Shown: one piece after another, positions 42,817 through 50,693 of the stretch
How the letters are laid out: each line of letters opens with the position of its first letter
Position numbering within the stretch: position 1 is the stretch's first letter
Source: UBA2040 sp002384725
GTDB lineage: Bacteria > Bacteroidota > Bacteroidia > Flavobacteriales_D > Crocinitomicaceae
NCBI GenBank assembly: GCA_963926475.1
Contig: CAWUXE010000010.1
Coordinates: 1-64,000 of the forward strand
Length of the DNA: 64,000 nt
Direction of reading: 5' to 3'
Notes under the pieces: generated by a model
Seen by the model: the letters and a program-made list of their open reading frames with translations, nothing else
What the model was told of the DNA's origin: nothing
Databases searched by the model: none
Program-made: the position numbers and the translations under genes

Positions 42817-45800
42817 CTACTCAAACAATCCCACCAAATCACTCTTAGAAAGCGACTTCAAAACCGAATCATCCGTCCGCACCAAATCCTCGGCGAGTTC
42901 TCTTTTCGATTCTTGCAAAGTCATGATCTTATCTTCTATCGTATCGGGACAAATCAAACGAACAGCAACTACATTTTTCTTCTGTCCGATTCTATAACTT
43001 CTATCAATCGCTTGATTTTCAACAGCTGGATTCCACCATGGATCGACGATGTACACATAATCTGCTTCTGTAAGATTCAAGCCTGTCCCTCCTGCTTTGA
43101 GACTGATTAAGAAAACGCGAACCTCTTCATCATTCTGAAAACGGTGGACAATTTCTTCTCTCTTTTTCGATTTTCCAGTCAAATATTCATGCGAAATTTC
43201 TTCTTTGTCGAGTTCAATTCGAATCAAATCCAACATCGTAACAAATTGCGAAAAAACTAGGATTTTATGATGCTTGTGCTTGTTGCGGATTTCCTCTAAA
43301 AGCACAGTTATTTTTGCCGATTCTGCTCCGTAGTCCACATCATCTGGCAAGATTTTCGGTGAATCACAAATCTGACGAAGTTTGGTCAAACCAGCCAAGA
43401 GCAACATACTTTTATTGATATCAAACTCCGTTCTGTCTCTGCTTAAAAGCGAATCCCGAATCTCTGTTCGTTTCGAATCGTAAACGGCGCGCTGATCCTC
43501 GCCCATTTCACAATACAAGACCATTTCTGTTTTTTCGGGCAACTCTTTTGCGACTTGTTTTTTCGTTCTGCGGAGTAAAAATGGATTGATTTTTTCTTGT
43601 AATTCTTTCGCTCGACCAAAATCCTTGAACTTATCAATTGGCGTCGAATATTCATCACGGAAACGTTCTACTGAACCAAAAATTCCAGGAATGGCAAACG
43701 AGAACTGAGCAAATAAATCGAAGGTATTGTTCTCTATTGGTGTTCCTGTTAACACCACTCTGTTTCGGGCTTGCAACAATCGCGACGCTTTGTACCTAAT
43801 GGATTGTGGGTTTTTTATTGCCTGCGACTCGTCCAAGAATATATAATCGAAAGGAAATTTCTTCAATTTATGTACATCAGACAGCAAAGTTCCGTAGGTC
43901 GTTAAAACAATATCATATTGCGGAAAATCATTCGTGTTTTTGGCTCTTGTTGGGCCATAATTCGTGAAAACTCGTAGAGTTGGAGCAAATTTCTCTATCT
44001 CTCTGGTCCAGTTGAACATCAAAGAAGTAGGAACAATTACCAAATGCGTTCTGTCCTTTCCTTTTTCTTTCAAAGAGAGAATAAAGGCAATAATCTGAAT
44101 GGTTTTCCCGAGTCCCATGTCGTCGGCGAGGCATCCACCAAAATTGAATTCATCCAAGAAGTGCAGCCAATTCAAACCATCTTTTTGATAATCACGCAGC
44201 CTAGCATTTAAGCCTTTCGGCACTTTTATCTTTTTGATGTTTTTGAAATTCTTGATTTGTTCTTTCAAATTTTCGATTTCGGTGAACACCTGATTATCAA
44301 TCATTTCATCTTCGAAGAGCTCATTGATCACCGAATAATTTACTTTCGCGATTCGAATTTTATCTTCTACAACATCTCCTGAACGGAAATACGCACTGAA
44401 TTTGGCGATCCATTCTTCTGGTAGTAACCCGTGCGAACCATCACCCAAAACGACATAATTACTTTGGTTCCGAATGGCTTTTTGGACTTCTTGCAAAGTC
44501 ACCGGTTGATCTGCGAAATTCAATTTTATCGAGGTATCAAACCAATCCAAGCCACTGCTCACATTTATCGTTACCGACATTTTTGCTGGATTCCAATTGT
44601 TCTTTTTCAACTCACGGAAACCCATTACTACCACTTCCTCATCGGCCCAAACGGAGAAAGCATCAGCGAACCAACCTTCGTTGTAAAATTTCTTTTTGTG
44701 GAGATAAAAATGATCGAAACCGCCCAGTTGATCTTCAAATTCTTCGCGCTGCCGAATCAACATACCGAGAAATTTGTCTTCCATTTTTTTATCCCTTGGA
44801 ATCGAATACCACTCACCCACTTCGTCAACCCCCGAAAGTTGTTTTTGACATAGGACAGGCACCTCCATTTTTCCATATCGAATAGCAGGAGTGATGAGAA
44901 TATAATTGTCTGATTCGGACAAATAAATCATCTTTTTGGGTCCTGTTGACTTAATAAAATTCGCAATTTGTTTCTTGCTCGCTTTTTTCTTGAAGGCATA
45001 ATCGATTTGAACATCCTCTTCCAAAGGCGCTAAATATTCTCGGTGAAATTCTTCGTATTGTAAAATTGGAATCAATAAACGATGATTGTATTCTTTAAAA
45101 AAGGAATAGAGTTTGTATTTTTTTTCGCCTTCCAGAGCATACAATTCGCCTTCAATGTCAAAGAAAAACTGGAGTTTTAATTTCAAGGATTTGAACTCTA
45201 TTTTTCTGTCGTTGTGATTCAGAAAAGGGATGATTTCATAGAATTCACCTTTTTGCTTGATATCCAGAGAAACATAGGCGCGACCATCAAAATGGATGTG
45301 GCGGCGTTGGATATTTTTGGCAGAAATGGAGTTGGAACCGTCCGCTTCGACTAAATAATAAGGCAATTTAAATGGGTTTTTTAGTACGCCTTTTAATGCT
45401 TTCAACTGAGATGGAATATCATCATCGCGCTGATAAACTCCCTTAAAAAAGGCGACAGCACTGTAAAACTTCAATTCGCCCGAAGCATCCCTGCCTTGCA
45501 TTTCCAGATTCGGATCTACCATGTTCAAAGGGTTTTTCGGTTTGCCTGTTCCTGTCACTTTCGCATCGAAAATCTGCACATTCATTTCATGTCGATATAC
45601 GTTTTCAGAGAAGACAATTCCGCGCAACGATTCTTTTTGCAATTGGATAATTTCCTTTTCATCAAAAACAGATTTCTTCGTTAAAAGAAAGCGATTCAAG
45701 TCAGATTTTCCTTTGTCATCTAGGCGCAACAATTCTTTTTTCTTCGATTTGACTTTCACCTGACCGAGATGAAAGTCCAAATCAAAAAACTCATCCAAAT

Positions 45801-46257
45801 TTTGAATTTCCTTTAAACCATACTTTTCAGCAGTTGATTTAAAAGCAATTCTGCGTTTTTCAGAATAGAAAAAAGGGTGCAAAATAGTTCGGTCTAGGAA
45901 ATTGTTCATCGCCATGGCTTGGTGAGTGCAAATCAAATCCTCGTCAATTTCGCAATCGCAGGTGAGGAATAAATTATTCTCTGCTTCGGCAAAAGACATG
46001 AACACGCGGTAGGTTTCATCGAAACTGTTGGCAATCAGAAAAACAATCGCGTTCACCGTTGCATCGTGCACTTGACAGGAACGAACGAAATTGAACTGGC
46101 GGGGATGCAGACCCGAATGATAGGAAATATATTCTTCATCCAAATCAAGAATACTGAAATTTTCGATTATAGTGAAATCGGTCGGTATTCCATCATTTAA
46201 GATCGTTTCTTTTCTGACTTTACTATTCCACCGATTTCCCATTATTCCATTTTTCAC
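42817..46257 (-). CDS. SNF2-family helicase with SWIM zinc finger
   Basis: A 1146-residue Swi2/Snf2 ATPase that probably remodels protein-DNA complexes. An N-terminal SWIM zinc finger CxCx7CxH is at Cys100, Cys102, Cys110 and His112. A long middle region follows. The ATPase core has Walker A ADDMGLGKT (Lys718), the DEAH-like box DESQ (809-812), LTGTPIENN, and in the second lobe SLKAGGTGLNLTEADYV and IDRSYRIGQ. Bacterial SNF2/SWIM proteins are common, but the cellular role is unclear. It stands alone on this strand, convergent with the methyltransferase operon. Confidence 0.92.
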   Translation of the reverse strand: MKNGIMGNRWNSKVRKETILNDGIPTDFTIIENFSILDLDEEYISYHSGLHPRQFNFVRSCQVHDATVNAIVFLIANSFDETYRVFMSFAEAENNLFLTCDCEIDEDLICTHQAMAMNNFLDRTILHPFFYSEKRRIAFKSTAEKYGLKEIQNLDEFFDLDFHLGQVKVKSKKKELLRLDDKGKSDLNRFLLTKKSVFDEKEIIQLQKESLRGIVFSENVYRHEMNVQIFDAKVTGTGKPKNPLNMVDPNLEMQGRDASGELKFYSAVAFFKGVYQRDDDIPSQLKALKGVLKNPFKLPYYLVEADGSNSISAKNIQRRHIHFDGRAYVSLDIKQKGEFYEIIPFLNHNDRKIEFKSLKLKLQFFFDIEGELYALEGEKKYKLYSFFKEYNHRLLIPILQYEEFHREYLAPLEEDVQIDYAFKKKASKKQIANFIKSTGPKKMIYLSESDNYILITPAIRYGKMEVPVLCQKQLSGVDEVGEWYSIPRDKKMEDKFLGMLIRQREEFEDQLGGFDHFYLHKKKFYNEGWFADAFSVWADEEVVVMGFRELKKNNWNPAKMSVTINVSSGLDWFDTSIKLNFADQPVTLQEVQKAIRNQSNYVVLGDGSHGLLPEEWIAKFSAYFRSGDVVEDKIRIAKVNYSVINELFEDEMIDNQVFTEIENLKEQIKNFKNIKKIKVPKGLNARLRDYQKDGLNWLHFLDEFNFGGCLADDMGLGKTIQIIAFILSLKEKGKDRTHLVIVPTSLMFNWTREIEKFAPTLRVFTNYGPTRAKNTNDFPQYDIVLTTYGTLLSDVHKLKKFPFDYIFLDESQAIKNPQSIRYKASRLLQARNRVVLTGTPIENNTFDLFAQFSFAIPGIFGSVERFRDEYSTPIDKFKDFGRAKELQEKINPFLLRRTKKQVAKELPEKTEMVLYCEMGEDQRAVYDSKRTEIRDSLLSRDRTEFDINKSMLLLAGLTKLRQICDSPKILPDDVDYGAESAKITVLLEEIRNKHKHHKILVFSQFVTMLDLIRIELDKEEISHEYLTGKSKKREEIVHRFQNDEEVRVFLISLKAGGTGLNLTEADYVYIVDPWWNPAVENQAIDRSYRIGQKKNVVAVRLICPDTIEDKIMTLQESKRELAEDLVRTDDSVLKSLSKSDLVGLFE

Positions 46258-46360
46258 CGCACAAAATGGTGCGACCTACAAAGGTGGGGATTTTTAGAGA
46301 AATGGCTTTTACTGTTCCGAATAGTTTTATATTTACTTGAAACAATGTCATACGCCTAAT

Positions 46361-46751
46361 ATGAAATCTGCAATTCTTACTACTCTCGTTTTCATTACAA
46401 TCGCTTGTCAAACCATACTGTCCGATCAATGGGTCGACCAAAAATATACTTACGACAGCGTTTTAAGTGTGCAATGCGGTTCATCGACCAACTTTCTAAG
46501 GGATACAGAAAATCATTTGATGGATATTTATCTTCCAAAATCCGACTAAAAGCTCGTTTACCATTCGACAGTTGACATTCGACAAAGCAGAATTCACCTT
46601 GTTTGATTCTCAAGGTCAGACGATACAATCAGGTGTCTTAAAAAAAGGGGGCAATTTGATAACCGTTTCAGGACAAACCCATCCAGGTTTTTATTTCATC
46701 CGAATTGGGTCGAATCAAGCTAATACGACCAAAAGAATTCTAATTCAATAA
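46361..46751 (+). pseudogene. Secreted hydrolase gene with internal deletion, T9SS end retained
   Basis: The 5' part from the ATG at 46361 encodes a signal-peptide-like start (MKSAILTTLVFITIACQ), then GSSTNFLRDTENHLMDIYLPKSD and a stop. This resembles the N-terminus of secreted alpha/beta hydrolases, where an HGG active-site region would follow. In another frame the DNA continues IFQNPTKSSFTIRQ through SGQTHPGFYFIRI to KRILIQ and TAA (46749-46751), a complete type A T9SS sorting domain. The two meet at about 46530. I infer that the catalytic middle was deleted and the frame lost. Confidence 0.7.
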
Positions 46752-46765
46752 GGCCAACGAAACGG

Positions 46766-46797
46766 TTGCACTAATTCACATCAATTCCCTATCTTTG
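46766..46797 (+). promoter_or_regulatory. Promoter of lysS
   Basis: A TTG (46766-46768) and TATCTTTG (46790-46797), spaced 21 bp, fit the Bacteroidota promoter TTG-N17-23-TAnnTTTG. The ATG of lysS is 25 bp downstream. Confidence 0.65.
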
Positions 46798-46822
46798 CGC
46801 TCTGATTTTAAATAACGTAACT

Positions 46823-48526
46823 ATGGAATTGTCCAGTTTAGAAGTCCAAAGAAGAGAGTCGCTCGACAAATTGCGCGAACTCGGTATTGATCCTTATCCA
46901 GCAGCGTTGTATGACGTAACTAATTACGCAGCGGAGATAAAGTCAAACTTTGAGGAAGGTAAACAGGTGACGATTGCCGGCAGAATGATGTCGCAACGAA
47001 TCATGGGGAAAGCTTCTTTTGCTGAAATTCAAGATTCATCTGGAAGAATTCAGGTGTACATTAATCGGGATGAAATTTGTCCGGGTGAAGATAAAACGAT
47101 GTACAATGACGTTTTCAAAAAGCTTTTGGATCTTGGCGATTTCATCGGGATCAAAGGGAAAGTATTCAAAACACAAGTTGGTGAAACATCCGTTCACGTA
47201 GAAGAATTCACTTTGTTGAGCAAAGCACTGAAACCACTTCCGATGGCCAAAACAGATGCCGATGGAAAAGTACACGATGCTTTTACGGATCCAGAATTGC
47301 GTTACCGTCAGCGTTATGTTGATATGGTCGTGAATCCACAAGTTCGTGAAGTATTCATTAAGCGTACGAAATTGTTTTCGGCGATGCGTAATTTTTTCAA
47401 CGAAGCTGGATATATGGAGGTGGAAACACCAATTTTGCAATCCATCCCCGGCGGCGCCGCAGCGCGACCATTTATGACCCATCACAATGCTTTGGATATT
47501 CCTTTGTATTTGCGAATTGCGAACGAAATGTATTTAAAAAGACTGATCGTTGGTGGATTTGATGGTGTGTATGAATTCTCGAAAAACTTCCGAAACGAAG
47601 GAATGGACAGAACGCATAATCCAGAATTTACGGCAATGGAAATCTACGTTTCGTACAAGGATTATAATTGGATGATGGAATTCACGGAGAAACTTTTAGA
47701 GCATTGTGCAATGGCAGTGAATGGAACGACGGAATCTACTTTTGGCGAAAACAAAATTAACTTCAAAGCTCCTTACAAACGCGTTACGATGCGTCAATCG
47801 ATAATTGATTTTACTGGATTCGACATCAAAGATAAATCGGAAGATGAGTTGCGGATTGCGGCTCGCGGAATGAATATCCAAGTGGATGAAACGATGGGAG
47901 TTGGGAAATTAATCGATGAAATCTTCGGTGAAAAATGCGAAGGAAATTACATTCAACCGACTTTCATTACCGATTATCCGAAAGAAATGTCGCCTTTGTG
48001 CAAGCAACATAGAGATGATCCAAGTTTAACGGAACGTTTCGAATTGATGGTGTGTGGTAAAGAAATTGCGAATGCCTATTCGGAATTGAACGACCCTATT
48101 GACCAACGTGAGCGTTTTGAAGATCAAGTAAAATTGGCCGAAAAAGGCGACGACGAAGCAACGGGATTAATCGATCAAGATTTCTTACGTTCCTTAGAAT
48201 ACGGAATGCCTCCAACTTCAGGTTTGGGAATCGGAATGGACCGTTTGATTATGTTTTTAACGAACAATCCTGCGATACAAGAAGTATTGTTTTTCCCTCA
48301 AATGAGACCAGAAGTTTTTGCAGCGAAGAAAGGTCCAGAATTGACGGAGAACGAAAAAGTGATTTTTGACATTCTTTCGAAAGAGGGAAAAATGGATTTG
48401 AACGGCTTGAAAGATCAAGTTGGTCTTAGCGGAAAACAATGGGACGCAGCCATGAAAGGGTTGGCGAAACATGGTTTGACTAAGGTTGAGAAGACGGAGG
48501 AAGGTTTGTTTGTAATGCCTGCGTAA
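46823..48526 (+). CDS. lysS: Lysyl-tRNA synthetase, class II
   Basis: Charges tRNA-Lys. The 567 residues show the N-terminal OB-fold (VTIAGRMMSQRIMGKASFAEIQD), motif 2 FRNEGMDRTHNPEFTAMEIY and motif 3 PPTSGLGIGMDRLIMFLT. It is about 60 residues longer than E. coli LysS. The extra C-terminal part (KEGKMDLNGLKDQVGLSGKQ) looks like a small helical, winged-helix-like domain, frequently seen in Bacteroidota LysS proteins and of unknown use. It has its own promoter. Confidence 0.95.
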   Translation: MELSSLEVQRRESLDKLRELGIDPYPAALYDVTNYAAEIKSNFEEGKQVTIAGRMMSQRIMGKASFAEIQDSSGRIQVYINRDEICPGEDKTMYNDVFKKLLDLGDFIGIKGKVFKTQVGETSVHVEEFTLLSKALKPLPMAKTDADGKVHDAFTDPELRYRQRYVDMVVNPQVREVFIKRTKLFSAMRNFFNEAGYMEVETPILQSIPGGAAARPFMTHHNALDIPLYLRIANEMYLKRLIVGGFDGVYEFSKNFRNEGMDRTHNPEFTAMEIYVSYKDYNWMMEFTEKLLEHCAMAVNGTTESTFGENKINFKAPYKRVTMRQSIIDFTGFDIKDKSEDELRIAARGMNIQVDETMGVGKLIDEIFGEKCEGNYIQPTFITDYPKEMSPLCKQHRDDPSLTERFELMVCGKEIANAYSELNDPIDQRERFEDQVKLAEKGDDEATGLIDQDFLRSLEYGMPPTSGLGIGMDRLIMFLTNNPAIQEVLFFPQMRPEVFAAKKGPELTENEKVIFDILSKEGKMDLNGLKDQVGLSGKQWDAAMKGLAKHGLTKVEKTEEGLFVMPA

Positions 48527-48623
48527 TTTTTAAACATGAAGGAATGAAGAGATTTAGGTCAATTGAAAATTTCTTCCTTGACCCTCTTAAAGCCTTAATT
48601 TCTTAATGTTTCAATGGTACCAC

Positions 48624-49022
48624 ATGTAGACCTGTCCCAAATGTAATGGCAAGGTCAACAATCAGTCGCACATGTGCACGACGAAGACGATTGATGATTT
48701 GTTTGAGAAACGAGCGGACAATGTTGTTTTAGCTTTTGAGTCCGTTTTGAAGGTGACGATGGATTGGGAACCTCAGTCGATTGGTGCTTCTGTAAACACA
48801 GTAATTTTCACGAATAAAAAGGCTTAGTTGATCGTTCGACCGATGACAAAGGAATTGGATTTGAAATTCTACTATTCTGAGCCTTTGAATAGTGGTTTGA
48901 TTTTTAAGATTGTGCCTTATGGAAAGCAATTTGGGCATCATATTCGGTTAACAAATGGCGAACAAATGACAAATGAGCTGATTGATTTGATTAGAAAAGG
49001 GTTTAAGCATGGACTAAAATAG
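48624..49022 (+). pseudogene. DUF5655-type protein broken by two TAG codons
   Basis: A single frame of 133 codons reads M, TAG, TCPKCNGKVNNQSHMCTTKTI, then DWEPQSIGASVNTVIFTNKKA, TAG, LIVRPMTKELDLKFYYSEP and ends GFKHGLK. This matches DUF5655-type proteins: an N-terminal Cys pair (CPKC) and a compact alpha/beta domain. Only two lesions are present, TAG codons at 48627 and 48825. Tryptophan (TGG) would suit both places, so two G-to-A changes could explain them. Translation from a TTG at 48828 would give only the last 64 residues. Confidence 0.7.
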
Positions 49023-49131
49023 ATCTTGGGTTTCGAAGCGAATCCCTTTGTTTTCAGCGCATACTAGACAATTCGTTTAGTCCATTAATAGTTAAATTTC
49101 TAAAAAATAAGAAGTTTTCAACAATTTTGTT

Positions 49132-49139
49132 TATATTTG
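49132..49139 (+). promoter_or_regulatory. -7 element of the cold-shock gene
   Basis: TATATTTG matches TAnnTTTG, 25 bp before the ATG. The -33 region is a degenerate TTTTC. The expected leader is only about 18-20 nt, so a long regulatory 5' UTR like that of E. coli cspA is not indicated. Confidence 0.5.
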
Positions 49140-49164
49140 CTGCTTAATTATTTAATATAATACA

Positions 49165-49356
49165 ATGAATAAAGGCACAGTAAAGTTCTTTAATGAAACA
49201 AAAGGATTTGGTTTCATTACAGAAGAAGGCGCAGACAAAGATCACTTTGTACACGTTTCAGGATTAATCGACGAAGTACGCGAAGGTGATACAGTTGAAT
49301 TCGAATTAGAAGAAGGTAAAAAAGGCTTGAACGCTGTTAAGGTGAAAGTCGTATAA
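49165..49356 (+). CDS. Cold-shock domain protein (CspA-like)
   Basis: A 63-residue single cold-shock domain, an RNA/ssDNA chaperone fold. The RNP1 motif is KGFGFI (residues 13-18) and RNP2 is HFVHVS (26-31). GTVKFFNETKGFGFI is the typical opening. It has its own promoter and a strong terminator, so it is monocistronic. Whether it responds to cold cannot be seen. Confidence 0.95.
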   Translation: MNKGTVKFFNETKGFGFITEEGADKDHFVHVSGLIDEVREGDTVEFELEEGKKGLNAVKVKVV

Positions 49357-49380
49357 AAATATTTTTTTAATTTTTGAAAG

Positions 49381-49411
49381 CCCGTTTTGGTTCAACCAAA
49401 ATGGGTTTTTT
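49381..49411 (+). terminator. Terminator after the cold-shock gene
   Basis: The stem CCCGTTTTGGT pairs with ACCAAAATGGG around a TCA loop and is followed by six T residues, 24 bp after the stop. Confidence 0.85.
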
Positions 49412-49461
49412 CATTTTAACCGATTTTAGCAACAAAAACTTATTCAAATTGTTAAACTGAC

Positions 49462-50238
49462 ATGTTGCATTTTACCACGTACTTAAATAATCCAGAAAAC
49501 GAATGGGTAACCTTCGTGCATGGCGCCGGCGGCAGCAGTGCCATTTGGCACAAACAAATACGGCAATTTCAAAAAGATTTCAATATACTACTCATTGATT
49601 TACGCGGTCATGGACAATCAAAAACTCCTTTATCCAGCCGATTAAAGCGGTATACTTTCACACAAATAAGTGACGAAATAATTGACGTTTTAGACCATTT
49701 AAAAATTAAGGCAAGCCATTTCATCGGCATCTCTTTGGGAACCATACTCATTCGCGAAATTTACGAGCGTTACCCTGATAGAGTAACTAGTCTGACAATG
49801 GGCGGAGCCGTTATGAAATTCAATGTTAGAGGACAAATATTAATGAGAGTCGGAAACCTTTTCAAGTCCGTGATTCCGTATTTGGCTCTCTATAAATTGT
49901 TCGCAATCATAATAATGCCAAAGAAAAAGCATCGTGAGTCGCGCCATCTATTTATCAATGAAGCGCGAAAGCTCTATCAAAAAGAATTTAAAAGGTGGTT
50001 TACTTTGGTCTCCCAGGTAAATCCACTGTTAAAATTCTTTCGATTTAATGAAGCTAAAGTACCAACGCTGTATGTCATGGGTTCGGAAGATCATATGTTC
50101 TTACCGTCTATTTCTAAATTAGTTCTGGATCATACAACCGCGGAGTTATCCATTATCTCAAACTGCGGACATGTAGTAAATGTTGAATCTCCCACGATTT
50201 TCAACAATACAGTAATACGATTTTTAAAGCTGACATAG
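49462..50238 (+). CDS. Alpha/beta hydrolase
   Basis: A 258-residue cytoplasmic protein of the alpha/beta hydrolase fold. The oxyanion region is VHGAGGSSAIW, then IDLRGHGQSKTP. The nucleophile elbow is GISLGT (Ser in FIGISLGTILIREIY). The acid lies near YVMGSEDHMF, and the catalytic His in NCGHVVNVESP close to the C-terminus. The substrate is unknown; this general pattern covers esterases, lipases and haloperoxidase-like proteins. A terminator follows immediately. Confidence 0.9.
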   Translation: MLHFTTYLNNPENEWVTFVHGAGGSSAIWHKQIRQFQKDFNILLIDLRGHGQSKTPLSSRLKRYTFTQISDEIIDVLDHLKIKASHFIGISLGTILIREIYERYPDRVTSLTMGGAVMKFNVRGQILMRVGNLFKSVIPYLALYKLFAIIIMPKKKHRESRHLFINEARKLYQKEFKRWFTLVSQVNPLLKFFRFNEAKVPTLYVMGSEDHMFLPSISKLVLDHTTAELSIISNCGHVVNVESPTIFNNTVIRFLKLT

Positions 50239-50270
50239 AAAACGACCTCCACAATTGGAAGTCGTTTTAT
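50239..50270 (+). terminator. Terminator after the alpha/beta hydrolase gene
   Basis: AAAACGAC pairs with GTCGTTTT, with TCC/GGA inside after one mismatch, then TTATT. The OmpA-type remnant on the other strand ends exactly where this hairpin begins. Confidence 0.7.
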
Positions 50271-50630
50271 TAACTCTATTTTTGCATCTGGACGAATATC
50301 GTATTTATCGAAATCGAAATTAATGGAGTTAATTAAAACTATCTCTGTTAGCTCTTTCACCTCTTTGTCTAAAGTTAACATTCCATGTAAACGTACTAAC
50401 CAAGGGTCGGGAACTTTGCCATAAAAGGACCCCTCTCTTGGAAAAAATCCTTCTTTAAACAATTCTATTGTAATATCGATACTATCAGCGATCACGTTCC
50501 AAAACTGATTTTAAGGCATCACCAGTCTCGGGTGTTTCCATAACTATGAATATCTCGTCAGTAAAATTATCGGTTATACTTATTTGAACACCATCAACCT
50601 ACCAAGAAAATTCACAATTTCCACGGTTCT
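50271..50630 (-). pseudogene. OmpA-family envelope protein remnant
   Basis: Minus-strand sequence reads VDGVQISITDNFTDEIFIV, then ETGDALKSVLERDR in one frame. It continues after a frame change as DSIDITIELFKEGFFPREG and KELTEIVLINSINFDFDKYDIRPDAKIELIK. The last part is the start of an OmpA peptidoglycan-binding domain (FDFDKYDIRPDA). The frame is broken by a TGA near 50490 and a TAG at 50599-50601. The rest of the OmpA domain is missing where the hydrolase terminator begins. It is a clear ruin of a larger gene. Confidence 0.6.
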
Positions 50631-50693
50631 TACCTCTTGTTTTTTTATTACTCTAAAAGTTTTTTATAAAATCTACGTTGTAACTTCGTGGTG

